Assembly: GCF_003116035.1 (NCBI RefSeq)
Contig: NZ_LGQW01000015.1
Location: 5,013,887 to 5,077,886, forward strand
Direction: 5' to 3'
Source of the DNA: Azospirillum sp. TSH64
GTDB taxonomy: Bacteria > Pseudomonadota > Alphaproteobacteria > Azospirillales > Azospirillaceae
DNA length: 64,000 bases
The translations under genes and the position numbers were made by a program. The notes beneath the pieces were generated by a model. The model was not told the origin of the DNA. It made no database searches and saw only the letters and a program-made list of their open reading frames with translations. Shown here one piece after another: positions 1 through 8,848 of this stretch. Position 1 is the stretch's first letter, and each line of letters begins with the position of its first letter.

Positions 1-1262
1 AATCGGGCGATGCCAAGACTTGGACGATCAAGCTGCGCAAGGGCGTCACCTTCCACGACGGCAAGTCGCTGACCGCCGACGACGTGGTGTATTCGCTGAA
101 GCGCCACCTCGATCCCGCCGTCGGTTCCAAGGTCGCGAAGATCGCCGCGCAGATGACGGGGTTCAAGGCCGTCGACAAGACCACCGTCGAGATCGAGCTG
201 GCCAGCCCCAACGCCGATCTGCCGACCATCTTGGCCACCCACCATTTCATGATCGTGGCCGACGGCACCACCGACTTCTCCAAGGGCAACGGCACCGGCG
301 CCTTCACCTGCAAGAGCTTCGAGCCGGGCGTGCGCTCCATCGGCCTGCGCAACCAGAATTACTGGAAGGGCGGCCCGAACGTCGACTCCTTCGAGTTCTT
401 CGCGATCAGCGACGACAATGCCCGCGTCAACGCGCTGCTGTCCGGCGACATCCATCTCGCCGCGTCGATCAACCCGCGCTCGACCCGCCTGGTGGACGGG
501 CAGAAGGGCTTCGTCCTGTCGAAGACGACATCCGGCAACTATACCGACCTGAATATCCGCCTGGATATGGAGCCGGGCAGCCGCAAGGACTTCGTCGATG
601 GGATGAAGTACATCGTCAACCGCGAGCAGATCGTCAAATCGGCCCTGCGCGGCTTCGGCGAGGTGGGCAACGACCAGCCGGTCTCGCCCGTCAACCCGTA
701 CCACAACGCCGCGCTGAAGCCGAAGGCGTTCGACCCGGAAAAGGCGAAGGCGCTGTTCAAGAAGGCGGGCGTGCTGGGCCAGTCGATCCCGGTGATCACA
801 TCGGATGCCGCCTCGTCGGGCATCGACATGGCGATGGTGATCCAGGCCTCCGCCGCCGAGATCGGCATGAAGCTCGACGTCCAGCGCGTGCCGTCCGACG
901 GCTATTGGAGCAACTACTGGCTGAAGGCGCCGATCCATTTCGGCAACATCAACCCGCGGCCGACGCCGGACATCCTGTTCTCCCTGCTCTACGCCTCCGA
1001 AGCGCCGTGGAACGAGAGCAAGTACAAGTCGGAGAAGTTCGACAGGATGATGATCGAGGCGCGCGGCATGCTCGACCAGGCCAAGCGCAAGGAGATCTAC
1101 AACGAGATGCAGGTGATGATCGCCGAAGAGGCCGGCACCATCATCCCCGCCTACATCTCCAACGTCGACGCCATCAGCGACAAGCTGAAGGGCCTCGCCC
1201 CCAGCCCGCTGGGCGGCATGATGGGCTACGCTTTCGCCGAGTATGTCTGGCTGGCCGCCTGA
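1..1262 (+). CDS. ABC transporter substrate-binding protein, family 5 (5' end missing)
   Basis: This is the C-terminal part of a periplasmic binding protein of the peptide/nickel/opine (SBP_bac_5) type. The reading frame is open from position 3, before any start codon, and begins with the typical lobe sequence TWTIKLRKGVTFHDGKSLTA, so the N-terminus and signal peptide lie upstream of the window. About 420 residues are present, against roughly 500-540 for a whole protein. It heads a run of two permeases and a double ATPase, and would capture the solute and hand it to them. The solute cannot be read from the sequence; di/oligopeptides, opines or glycoside-like compounds are all possible. A gap of about 105 bases separates it from the first permease. 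Confidence 0.93.
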   Translation, partial: SGDAKTWTIKLRKGVTFHDGKSLTADDVVYSLKRHLDPAVGSKVAKIAAQMTGFKAVDKTTVEIELASPNADLPTILATHHFMIVADGTTDFSKGNGTGAFTCKSFEPGVRSIGLRNQNYWKGGPNVDSFEFFAISDDNARVNALLSGDIHLAASINPRSTRLVDGQKGFVLSKTTSGNYTDLNIRLDMEPGSRKDFVDGMKYIVNREQIVKSALRGFGEVGNDQPVSPVNPYHNAALKPKAFDPEKAKALFKKAGVLGQSIPVITSDAASSGIDMAMVIQASAAEIGMKLDVQRVPSDGYWSNYWLKAPIHFGNINPRPTPDILFSLLYASEAPWNESKYKSEKFDRMMIEARGMLDQAKRKEIYNEMQVMIAEEAGTIIPAYISNVDAISDKLKGLAPSPLGGMMGYAFAEYVWLAA

Positions 1263-1368
1263 TACAGTGGACGGGCGGAACGGGGCGGCCGAAGGGCCGG
1301 CCCTTCCGGCCCGTCGCGGCCCATCCGGGCAACCCCTGCGGGGGCGCCTCACCTTGCGGAGGCCAAGC

Positions 1369-2319
1369 ATGACATCACGCGTTCCGTCCCTCATCCTTGG
1401 TCGGCTGCTCATCGCACTGGTCACGCTGACGATCGTGTCCTTCGCCGTGTTCTTCGCCACCACCCTGCTGCCCGGCGACACGGCGACCATCCTGCTGGGG
1501 CAGGCGGCGACGCCGGAAGCCGTCGCCGGCCTGCGCACGGCCATGCATCTCGATGAACCGGCCCTGCTGCGCTTCGTCTACTGGATCGGCGGCCTGTTCC
1601 AGGGCGATCTCGGCACCTCCTACGCCAACCATATGCCGGTGGCCACGCTGATCTCCGGCCGGCTCGCCAACACCCTCAAGCTGGCCGGGCTGACCACCCT
1701 GGTGTCGGTTCCGCTGGCGTTGACGCTGGGCATCACCGCCGCCATGTGGCGGCGCACGCTCTATGACCGCATCGTCACCATCGCCACCATCGGCGTCATC
1801 TCGGTGCCGGAATTCGTGCTGGCGACCCTGGCCGTTCTGGTGTTCGCCGTCTACCTGAAATGGCTGCCGGCCCTGTCCTTCACCTACAATGTCGACAGCT
1901 TTTCCGGCCTGCTGCGGGCCTACGCCATGCCGGTCATCACCCTGACCTTCGGGGTGTCGGCGCAGATGATCCGCATGACCAGAGCCGCGGTGATCGAGAC
2001 GCTGAACACGCCCTATGTCGAAATGGCGCTGCTGAAAGGGGCCTCGCGTCCGCGGATGGTCCTGCGCCACGCCCTGCCCAACGCGCTGGGGCCCATTTCC
2101 AACGCGGTCGCCCTGTCGCTCTCCTACCTGCTGGGCGGCGTCATCATCGTCGAGACGATCTTCAACTATCCGGGCGTCGCCAAGCTGATGGTCGATGCGG
2201 TGTCCACCCGCGACCTGCCGCTGATCCAGTCCTGCGCGATGATCTTCTGCTTCGGGTATCTGATCCTGATCACCACCGCCGACATCGTCGCCATCCTGTC
2301 GAACCCGAGGCTCCGATGA
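1369..2319 (+). CDS. ABC transporter permease, DppB/OppB type
   Basis: Inner-membrane permease (316 aa) of a family 5 importer. It has an N-terminal transmembrane helix (about residues 8-30), a periplasmic loop, and five further hydrophobic segments in the binding-protein-dependent transport domain. The cytoplasmic coupling loop is visible as a segment around YVEMALLKGASRPRMVLRHA, the EAA-like contact with the ATPase. I chose the ATG at 1369 because GCGGAGG lies just upstream; the longer open frame from 1243 overlaps the binding-protein gene and lacks any membrane character. The stop codon overlaps the start of the next permease (ATGA), so the two are translationally coupled. Confidence 0.93.
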   Translation: MTSRVPSLILGRLLIALVTLTIVSFAVFFATTLLPGDTATILLGQAATPEAVAGLRTAMHLDEPALLRFVYWIGGLFQGDLGTSYANHMPVATLISGRLANTLKLAGLTTLVSVPLALTLGITAAMWRRTLYDRIVTIATIGVISVPEFVLATLAVLVFAVYLKWLPALSFTYNVDSFSGLLRAYAMPVITLTFGVSAQMIRMTRAAVIETLNTPYVEMALLKGASRPRMVLRHALPNALGPISNAVALSLSYLLGGVIIVETIFNYPGVAKLMVDAVSTRDLPLIQSCAMIFCFGYLILITTADIVAILSNPRLR

Positions 2320-3170
2320 AGACAAATTCTTCCACCGGCTCGCTGGCGGCATGGTCGGGCTACCGGATCAACCTGGTCGGCCTGACCGCCTTCTCCGTCG
2401 TCCTGTTCTGGGCGCTGGTCGCCCTGTTCGCCCCCTACATCACGCCCCATTCGGTGGGCGAGATGATCGACCTCGATTATTTCGGCCCGATGCGGCCCGG
2501 CCTGTGGCTGGGGTCGGACTATCTCGGCCGCGACATGCTGTCCCGCATCATCTACGGCGCCCGCTACACTGTCGGCATCTCGCTGGCCGCGGTGTCCATC
2601 GCCTGCTTCACCGGCGTGGTGCTGGGCATGACCTCGGCCGTGCTGCGAGGGCCGGTGGACATGGTGGTCAGCCGCATCCTCGACGCCATGAACTCCATCC
2701 CCAGCAAGCTGTTCGGCCTGATGGTGGTCGCGGCGGTGGGCTCGTCCATCCCCGTTCTGATCCTGACCCTGTCGGTCATCTATGTTCCCGGCGCCTACCG
2801 CTTCAGCCGGGCGCTGGCGATCAACATCGACACGATGGACTTCATCATGGTCGCCCGCATCCGGGGCGAAAGGCTGCCCTATCTGATCGCATCGGAGATC
2901 CTGCCCAACATCATCGGCCCGGTGCTGGCCGACCTCGGCCTGCGCTTCGTCTTCATCGTCCTGCTGCTGTCGGGCCTGTCCTTCCTGGGGCTGGGCGTCC
3001 AGCCGCCCTATGCCGACTGGGGGGCGCTGGTGCGCGAGAACATCGGCGGCCTGCCCTTCGCGGCACCGGCGGTGATCGTGCCGTCGCTGGCCATCGCCAC
3101 CCTGACCATCAGCGTCAATCTGCTGATCGACAATCTTCCGCAGAAGATCCGGGACCGGAGTGCTTCCTGA
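2316..3170 (+). CDS. ABC transporter permease, DppC/OppC type
   Basis: Second inner-membrane permease (284 aa), partner of the DppB-type protein. It has an N-terminal helix at about residues 18-40, then the family motif LGSDYLGRDMLSRIIYGAR that marks DppC/OppC proteins, then five membrane segments and a C-terminal FLGLGVQPPYADWG stretch typical of this subfamily. It starts on the ATGA overlap with the previous gene, and its own stop shares one base with the start of the ATPase (TGATG), so permeases and ATPase are tightly coupled. The substrate is unknown. Confidence 0.93.
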   Translation: MKTNSSTGSLAAWSGYRINLVGLTAFSVVLFWALVALFAPYITPHSVGEMIDLDYFGPMRPGLWLGSDYLGRDMLSRIIYGARYTVGISLAAVSIACFTGVVLGMTSAVLRGPVDMVVSRILDAMNSIPSKLFGLMVVAAVGSSIPVLILTLSVIYVPGAYRFSRALAINIDTMDFIMVARIRGERLPYLIASEILPNIIGPVLADLGLRFVFIVLLLSGLSFLGLGVQPPYADWGALVRENIGGLPFAAPAVIVPSLAIATLTISVNLLIDNLPQKIRDRSAS

Positions 3171-4819
3171 TGACGAACCTTGTCGAAATCCGCGGCCTGA
3201 CGGTCGAGGCCACCACCGATTCCGGCCGCTGGATCCAGATCCTGAAGGGCATCGACCTGGACATCGCCGCCGGCGAGACCGTCGCCTTCATCGGCGAAAG
3301 CGGCTCCGGCAAGACCACCGCCGCCATGACGCTGCTCGGCTACGCCCGTCCGGGCTGCCGGATTTCCGGCGGAACGGTGACGGTCGACGGCCATGACATG
3401 GTGACGCTGCCGGAAAAGGACCGCGCTGCCCTGCGCGGCACCACCGTGGCCTATGTGCCGCAGAGTGCCGCCGCCGCCTTCAACCCGGCCTCGACCATCA
3501 TGGAGCAGGTCATCGAGGTGACGCGGATCCATCGCCTGATGCCGCCGGACGAGGCCCGCCGCCGGGCGGTCGCCCTGTTCCGCGCCCTGTCGCTCCCCAA
3601 TCCCGACAGCATCGGCGACCGTTACCCGCATCAGGTGTCGGGCGGCCAGCTGCAACGGCTGGCGGCGGCGATGGCGCTGATCGGCGATCCCAAGGTGGTG
3701 ATCTTCGACGAGCCGACCACGGCGCTGGACGTCACCACCCAGGTCGAGGTTCTGCGCGCCTTCAAGGCGGTGACCGCCCAGCACCGGATCGCCTGCGTCT
3801 ATGTCTCCCACGATCTGGCCGTGGTCGCCCAGATCGCCGACCGCATCATGGTGCTGCGCAACGGCGCGGTGCAGGAAACCGGCAGCGTCCACGACATCCT
3901 GACGCGCCCGACACACCCCTACACCCAGGAATTGCTGCACGCCTTCCACCCCGACACCGGCGGGCGCGAGGTGCGGCCCGTCGCCGACAGCGGCGCCCCG
4001 CTGCTGGAAATCAACACGCTGAGCGCCGGCTACGGCCCGCCGCAGTCGAACGGGCAGCCGCTGGTCCTCGCCGTCAAGGGGGTGAGCCTGCAGGTGAAGC
4101 GGGGCACCAACCTCGGCATCATCGGCGAGTCCGGCTGCGGAAAATCGACGCTGGCGCGCGCCATCGCCGGGATCCTGCCGGCCTGCAAGGGCGACATCCA
4201 GTTCAATGGCAAGGAGCTGTGGCACAGCGCCCGCCAGCGCAGCCACGACCAGCTGCGCGACCTGCAGATCGTCTTCCAGCACGCCGACACCGCGCTCAAC
4301 CCGGCCAAGTCCATCGAGGACATCCTCGGCCGTCCGCTGACCTTCTATCACGGCCTGCGCGGCAAGGCCCGCGATGCGCGGGTCGATGCGCTGCTGGACA
4401 TGGTCCGCCTGCCCCGCGCCCTGCGCCACCGCCGCCCGGCAGAACTGTCGGGCGGCCAGAAACAGCGGGTGAACTTCGCCCGTGCGCTCGCCGCCGAGCC
4501 GAAGCTGATCCTGTGCGACGAGATCACCTCGGCCCTCGACACCGTCGTTGCGGCGGCGGTCATCGACCTGCTGAAGGAACTGCAACGCGAGCTTGGCCTG
4601 TCCTATGTGTTCATCAGCCACGACCTGTCGGTGATCGAGGCGATCTGCGACGAGATCGTCGTGATGTATCGCGGGCAGACGGTGGAGACTATCATCCCCG
4701 CCGACCGACAGCCGCCGCAGCACCCCTATTCCAAACTGCTGTTCTCGTCGGTTCCGAAGCTGGATCCGACCTGGCTCGACACGCTGAACATCGACGCCGA
4801 CCGGATGCGGGTGGCCTGA
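3170..4819 (+). CDS. ABC transporter ATPase with two fused nucleotide-binding domains (DppD-DppF type)
   Basis: Cytoplasmic energy-coupling subunit (549 aa) that carries both ATPase domains of the importer in one chain. Domain 1 shows Walker A GESGSGKTT near residue 42, signature VSGGQLQRL and Walker B VVIFDEPTTALD. Domain 2, after about residue 275, shows GESGCGKST, signature LSGGQKQRV and LILCDEITSALD. Family 5 importers often use two separate genes (DppD and DppF); fused forms are common in alphaproteobacteria. Two complete sites suggest both ATP pockets are functional. It closes the operon. Confidence 0.93.
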   Translation: MTNLVEIRGLTVEATTDSGRWIQILKGIDLDIAAGETVAFIGESGSGKTTAAMTLLGYARPGCRISGGTVTVDGHDMVTLPEKDRAALRGTTVAYVPQSAAAAFNPASTIMEQVIEVTRIHRLMPPDEARRRAVALFRALSLPNPDSIGDRYPHQVSGGQLQRLAAAMALIGDPKVVIFDEPTTALDVTTQVEVLRAFKAVTAQHRIACVYVSHDLAVVAQIADRIMVLRNGAVQETGSVHDILTRPTHPYTQELLHAFHPDTGGREVRPVADSGAPLLEINTLSAGYGPPQSNGQPLVLAVKGVSLQVKRGTNLGIIGESGCGKSTLARAIAGILPACKGDIQFNGKELWHSARQRSHDQLRDLQIVFQHADTALNPAKSIEDILGRPLTFYHGLRGKARDARVDALLDMVRLPRALRHRRPAELSGGQKQRVNFARALAAEPKLILCDEITSALDTVVAAAVIDLLKELQRELGLSYVFISHDLSVIEAICDEIVVMYRGQTVETIIPADRQPPQHPYSKLLFSSVPKLDPTWLDTLNIDADRMRVA

Positions 4820-4954
4820 CCCACCGGTTGGCGATGATTGGCCGAGCCAACAAGCTGGGCTATTTGTGGGTAGGCGGTCACATACCGCCATATGTTCATG
4901 ACTCGTTAATTGCGGCGGCCCACCCTGCGGCATGATGTCGAGGAGGGCATCCAA

Positions 4955-5158
4955 ATGACCTGTTCACAGCAGAGTGTCGCGGTCGGCGGCTTCACGGCGA
5001 CCATCACCGACCTCGGGGATCGCCGGGAAATCACCGTCGCCCGTGCGGGGCTCGGTCCCTGGGTCTACCAGGAGACCACCCTGGCGAGCCTTTCGGCCTG
5101 CGTGGAGCGGTTCACCGGGCAGTCGGTCCCGCGTCACCGCGCCGATCAGCCCTGCTAG
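4955..5158 (+). CDS. Small hypothetical protein
   Basis: A 67-residue ORF that I do not recognise. The ATG at 4955 is preceded by GAGGAGGG about 7 bases upstream, which is better than the longer frame from 4910. The predicted protein is soluble, without signal peptide or membrane helix, and reads like one small beta-rich domain (TATITDLGDRREITVARAGL) followed by a short helix (LASLSACVERFTG). It stands alone between the dpp-like operon and the convergent aminotransferase gene. The good ribosome site and domain-like composition favour a real gene, but this is weak evidence. Confidence 0.5.
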   Translation: MTCSQQSVAVGGFTATITDLGDRREITVARAGLGPWVYQETTLASLSACVERFTGQSVPRHRADQPC

Positions 5159-5201
5159 GCTGGGACCGGCGCACTGACGGAGCCCAATCGGAGTTCGGCG
5201 T

Positions 5202-6581
5202 TCAGAGTTCGGCCGCGACAGCCTTCACCGCCTTGGCCGTCGCCGCCACCACGATGTCGGCCTCCTCCCGCGTCAGGCAGAGCGGCGGTGCGAAGCCGAG
5301 GATGTCCCCCTGGGGCATGGCGCGGGCGATGACACCCCGCTCCAGAAGGGCTGCGGACAGGCGCGGCCCGACCTTCGCCTCGGCGGGGAAGAAGCGGCGG
5401 TCGTCCCGGTCGGCGACGAACTCCACTGCCGCCAGCATGCCCTCGCCGCGCACCTCGCCGACCATCGGATGCCCGCCCAGCGCGTCGGTCAGCGCCGCGC
5501 GGAAATAGCCCCCGGTCTCGCGCGCGTTGGTCACCAGGTCGAGCCTGTCGACCAGCTCCAGATTCGCCACCCCGGCCGCGGCGCAGAGCGGATGCGCCGA
5601 ATAGGTCCAGCCATGGCCGATGGGGCCGAGCTGGTCGGAGCCCTGCTCCAGCACCTTCCACACCCGCTCGCCGACGATCACCCCCGACAGCGGCGCATAG
5701 GCGGAGGTCAGCCCCTTGGCGATGGTGATGAGGTCGGGCTTGATGCCGTAATGGTCGGACCCGAACATGCTGCCGAGCCGGCCGAACCCGGTCACCACCT
5801 CGTCGGCGATCAACAGGATGTCGTGCTTGTCGAGGACGGCCTGGATCTTCTCCCAATAGCCGGCGGGCGGCGGGACGATGCCGCCGGTGCCCAGCACCGG
5901 TTCGCCGATGAAGGCGGCGATGGTCTCCGGCCCCTCCGCCTGGATCAGCGCCTCCAGCCGGTCGGCGCAATGCTGGGAGAACTGCTCCTCGCTCATGCTG
6001 CGGTCGGCCCGGCGGAAATAATAGGGGGCTTCGGTGTGCAGCACCGGCGGACGCGGCAGGTCGAAGGCCTTGTGGAACAGCTCCAGCCCGGTCAGGCTGC
6101 CGGTCATCACCCCCGACCCGTGATAGCCGCGCCAGCGCGAGATGATCTTCTTCTTCTCGGGCCGGCCGAGGATGTTGTTGTAATACCAGACCAGCTTGAT
6201 GTTGGTCTCGTTCGCGTCCGATCCCGACAGGCCGAAATAGACGCGCGACATCCCGGCGGGCGCCCGGTCGACGATCATCTTGGCCAGCGCGATCGACGGT
6301 TCGCTGCCATGCCCGACATAGGCGTGATAATAGGCGAGCTTGCCGGCCTGCTCGGCGATGGCGTCGGCGATCTCGCGACGGCCATAGCCGACATTGACGC
6401 AATAGAGGCCGGCGAAGGCGTCCAGGCTGCGCTTGCCGTCACGGTCGGTGATGTAGACGCCCTCGCCGCCGGTGACGACGCGGGTCGGCGTGTCGCCGCG
6501 GGCATGCGCCGCCATGTGGGTCGACGGGTGGAAGAAATGGTCGCGGTCCCAGGCGGTCAGCTCGTTGGTCAGGTCGGTCAT
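5202..6581 (-). CDS. doeD: Class III aminotransferase, probable L-2,4-diaminobutyrate transaminase of ectoine catabolism
   Basis: PLP-dependent aminotransferase of 459 aa. The PLP aspartate lies in LIADEVVTGFGR (D260) and the Schiff-base lysine in TIAKGLTSAYAPLSG (K289); SGSDANETN near residue 120 binds the cofactor phosphate. Class III omega-aminotransferases use many amines, so the sequence alone does not fix the substrate. The locus does: it follows the semialdehyde dehydrogenase and AsnC regulator on the minus strand, diverging from the MocR regulator and ectoine genes, as do atf, ssd and asnC of Ruegeria pomeroyi. The inferred role is removal of the terminal amino group of diaminobutyrate to give aspartate semialdehyde. 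It could alternatively be a taurine- or beta-alanine-type transaminase. Confidence 0.85.
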   Translation of the reverse strand: MTDLTNELTAWDRDHFFHPSTHMAAHARGDTPTRVVTGGEGVYITDRDGKRSLDAFAGLYCVNVGYGRREIADAIAEQAGKLAYYHAYVGHGSEPSIALAKMIVDRAPAGMSRVYFGLSGSDANETNIKLVWYYNNILGRPEKKKIISRWRGYHGSGVMTGSLTGLELFHKAFDLPRPPVLHTEAPYYFRRADRSMSEEQFSQHCADRLEALIQAEGPETIAAFIGEPVLGTGGIVPPPAGYWEKIQAVLDKHDILLIADEVVTGFGRLGSMFGSDHYGIKPDLITIAKGLTSAYAPLSGVIVGERVWKVLEQGSDQLGPIGHGWTYSAHPLCAAAGVANLELVDRLDLVTNARETGGYFRAALTDALGGHPMVGEVRGEGMLAAVEFVADRDDRRFFPAEAKVGPRLSAALLERGVIARAMPQGDILGFAPPLCLTREEADIVVAATAKAVKAVAAEL

Positions 6582-6611
6582 GGCGTTTCTTTCCAGATCG
6601 GGAGTTTCTGC

Positions 6612-8105
6612 TCAGGCGGCGTCGAGGCAGACGTATTTCAGCTCGGTGAAGGCCTCCATCCCATGGCGCGAGCCTTCGCGGCCGAGGCCGGATTGCTTGA
6701 CCCCGCCGAAGGGAACCGGCGCGCCGGTGATCTTCACCCGGTTGACCGCCACCATGCCGTAGTGCAGCGCCCGCGACAGGCGGAGGATCCGGCCGGCGTC
6801 ACGGGTCACCAGATAGGCGACGAGGCCGTAGTCGGTGTCGTTGGCGCGAGCCACCGCCTCCGCCTCGTCATCGAAGGGCAGGATCGCGGCGACCGGGCCG
6901 AAGGTCTCCTCGCGCAGGATCAGCGAGTCCGTTGCGACGTCGGCCAGCACGGTCGGACGGTAGAACAGCGGGCCGGCGGGATGGACCTCGCCGCCGGTCA
7001 GGCAGCGGGCACCGCGGTCCAGCGCGTCGCGGACATGACGGGCGCATTTGTCGACCGCCCGCCCGTTCATCAGCGGGCCGATCTGCACCTCCGGTTCCAG
7101 CCCCGGCCCGACGCGCAGCGCGGCACTGCGGGCGGTGAAGGCGGCGCAGAAGCTGTCGTAGAGCGGGCGCTGCACATAGATGCGGTTGGCGGCGAGACAG
7201 TCCTGGCCGGAGGTGGCGAACTTCGCGTCGATGGCGATGTCCACCGCCCGTTGCAGATCGGCGTCGGCGAAGACCAGCAGGGGCGCATGGCCGCCCAACT
7301 CCATCACCAGCCGCTTCATGGTGGGCGCGCAGCGCGCGGCGATGCGGCTGCCGATTTCGGTGGAACCGGTGAAGCTCATGGCGCGGACGCGGGCGTCGTC
7401 GCACAGCGCTCCGACCAGCGGCTCCGGATCGCCGGTCAGGACGTTGAAGACGCCGGCGGGGATGCCCGCCCGCTCCGCCAGTTCCGCCAGCGCCAGCGCC
7501 GACAGCGGCGTCTCGGACGACGCATGCGCCACCACGGTGCAGCCGGCGGCCAGCGCCGCCGCCGCCTTGCGCGTCAGCATCGCCGACGGGAAGTTCCAAG
7601 GCGTCGCCATGCCGACCACGCCCAGAGCCTCCCGCCGTAGCAGCATTTCGGCACCGGGCAGGTGGCTGGCGATGCTCTCGACGCCCAGCCGCTTGGCTTC
7701 CTCCGCGTACCATTCGACGAAGGAGGCGGCATAGTCGATTTCTCCACGCGATTCGGCGAGCGGCTTGCCCTGCTCCAGCGTCATCAGCAGGGCCAGATCC
7801 TCGCGGGCGGCGGTGATGCGGTCGAACCAGTCGCGCAGCCGGGCGGCGCGGTCCTGCGGCAGCCGGGCGCTCCAGGCCGGAAAGGCGGCGGCGGCGGCGG
7901 TGACGGCGGCGGTCGCCTGGGCGGCGTCCAGCGCCGCGACCTGGGCGAGGGTCCGCCCGCTGGCCGGGTCGGTCACCGCGAAGGTGGCGCCGTCGGGCGC
8001 CGCGGTCCAGCGTCCGCCGACATAGGCGAGTTCGCGCAGCAGCCGGCGGTCGCTCAGGCGGCTGACGGCGTCGTGACGGTCCGGGCGGGACAGCTGCGCG
8101 GTCAT
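6612..8105 (-). CDS. doeC: NAD(P)-dependent semialdehyde dehydrogenase, probable aspartate-semialdehyde dehydrogenase of ectoine catabolism
   Basis: Aldehyde dehydrogenase superfamily, 497 aa, closest in character to succinate-semialdehyde dehydrogenases (called ssd in Ruegeria). The catalytic cysteine is C303 in SGQDCLAANR and the general base E269 in VMELGGHAP; the glycine motif FTGSTEIGSR is present. In ectoine breakdown it would oxidise aspartate semialdehyde to aspartate. I chose the ATG at 8105 because GGAGGT lies 5 bases upstream; an in-frame ATG at 8132 has no such site. One oddity: the usual VxKPA/S motif that holds the cofactor ribose reads VVAHASSETP (residues 191-200), so the conserved Lys-Pro is Ala-His. 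The gene lies 30 bases upstream of the aminotransferase gene, in one operon. Confidence 0.87.
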   Translation of the reverse strand: MTAQLSRPDRHDAVSRLSDRRLLRELAYVGGRWTAAPDGATFAVTDPASGRTLAQVAALDAAQATAAVTAAAAAFPAWSARLPQDRAARLRDWFDRITAAREDLALLMTLEQGKPLAESRGEIDYAASFVEWYAEEAKRLGVESIASHLPGAEMLLRREALGVVGMATPWNFPSAMLTRKAAAALAAGCTVVAHASSETPLSALALAELAERAGIPAGVFNVLTGDPEPLVGALCDDARVRAMSFTGSTEIGSRIAARCAPTMKRLVMELGGHAPLLVFADADLQRAVDIAIDAKFATSGQDCLAANRIYVQRPLYDSFCAAFTARSAALRVGPGLEPEVQIGPLMNGRAVDKCARHVRDALDRGARCLTGGEVHPAGPLFYRPTVLADVATDSLILREETFGPVAAILPFDDEAEAVARANDTDYGLVAYLVTRDAGRILRLSRALHYGMVAVNRVKITGAPVPFGGVKQSGLGREGSRHGMEAFTELKYVCLDAA

Positions 8106-8201
8106 GGACACCTCCGGAAAGGATTTGGGCATTGGAACGCCGATGTCCGGAGTCTAGGGGTGCCGCGATGGAGAGAGTGTCCGAACCTGCCCCTTGGGGC
8201 G

Positions 8202-8243
8202 GAGACTGTCTCTTTCCCAAGGCGGGCAGGAAGAGAAAGTCTC
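8202..8243. repeat. Imperfect hairpin between asnC and doeC
   Basis: Arms at 8202-8217 and 8229-8243 pair over about 14 bases with one mismatch and one bulge, around an 11-base loop. It begins two bases after the asnC stop codon, when read on the minus strand. There is no T-run, so it is more likely an RNA-processing or attenuating structure between asnC and doeC-doeD than a strong terminator. Confidence 0.5.
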
Positions 8244-8245
8244 TA

Positions 8246-8752
8246 TCAGCTTGCGACGGACCCGCCCGGCTCCTCCATCAGCGCTTCCAGCGGCATCGCC
8301 GCATCGTCCTTCACCGTCCGCGTGACGATGTAGGTGAAATAGCGGTCGATCCCGGCGTCGCCGTCCAGCAGCCGGTCGATGAGCCGCTGATAGGCATCGA
8401 CGTCGCGCGCCACCACCCGCAGGACATAATCGACCCCGCCGCCGACCGACCAGCAGGAGACGATGCCGGGCTCGGCCCTGACCGCCCGCTCGAAGCGGTC
8501 GAAATCGGCCTGCCGGTGGCTGCCCAGCGTCACCTCGACCAGCGCCATCGCGAAGGGCGTCACCTGCCGCAGCGCCAGCCGCGCGTGATAGCCGGTGACG
8601 ATGCCGGCCTCCTCCAGCCGGCGCAGCCGTACCCAGCACGGCGTCGGCGACAGCCCCACCCTGTCGGCCAGGGCCAGCTTGGTGATGCGGCCGTCCCGCT
8701 GGATTTCCGAAAGGATGCGCAGGTCGATGGAATCGAGCTTCAGGTCGGGCAT
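8246..8752 (-). CDS. Lrp/AsnC family transcriptional regulator of the ectoine locus
   Basis: A 168-residue feast/famine regulator. The N-terminal winged helix-turn-helix (LDSIDLRILSEIQRDGRITK, then LALADRVGLSPTPCWVRLRRLE) is followed by the RAM ligand-binding domain (about residues 70-150). The gene precedes doeC and doeD on the same strand and diverges from enuR with only 89 bases between start codons. This matches asnC of Ruegeria and doeX of Halomonas, AsnC-type regulators found in ectoine-degradation operons. Its role is inferred to be local control of ectoine catabolism together with EnuR; the ligand is not evident from sequence. Confidence 0.9.
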   Translation of the reverse strand: MPDLKLDSIDLRILSEIQRDGRITKLALADRVGLSPTPCWVRLRRLEEAGIVTGYHARLALRQVTPFAMALVEVTLGSHRQADFDRFERAVRAEPGIVSCWSVGGGVDYVLRVVARDVDAYQRLIDRLLDGDAGIDRYFTYIVTRTVKDDAAMPLEALMEEPGGSVAS

Positions 8753-8773
8753 GGGGCGGCGTGCCTCTGGAAA

Positions 8774-8848
8774 ATGACAACCCGACGATGTCCGCGCTTT
8801 CCGCCATTGTCAAATGTGGTGATTTCCAGCAGAAATGTTGCATGACAA
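8774..8848. promoter_or_regulatory. Divergent asnC/enuR control region with three TTGTCA-type boxes
   Basis: The 89-base gap between the asnC and enuR start codons holds ATGACAA at 8774-8780, ATTGTCAA at 8806-8813 and ATGACAA at 8842-8848, the last overlapping the enuR start codon. The same heptamer, as TTGTCAT, recurs upstream of ehuA (10255-10261). The repeated box on both sides of enuR suggests the EnuR operator and autoregulation. This is inference; no binding site can be proven from sequence. Confidence 0.5.

Noticed and set aside
1..4819. Labelling the first operon as nickel (Nik) or glutathione (Gsi) transport
   Set aside because: Family 5 importers cannot be assigned a ligand without diagnostic pocket residues, and the N-terminus of the binding protein is missing.
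3008..4954. 648-codon minus-strand open frame opposite the fused ATPase
   Set aside because: The plus strand encodes two intact ATPase domains; the antisense frame has no conserved motif.
5190..5215. Direct repeat GAGTTCGG near the 3' end of the aminotransferase gene
   Set aside because: Two 8-base copies in GC-rich sequence within a convergent gap are expected by chance and form no stem.
5202..6581. Reading the aminotransferase as taurine-pyruvate aminotransferase because taurine genes are in the window
   Set aside because: It is 54 kb from tauABC and sits in the conserved ectoine asnC-ssd-atf arrangement.
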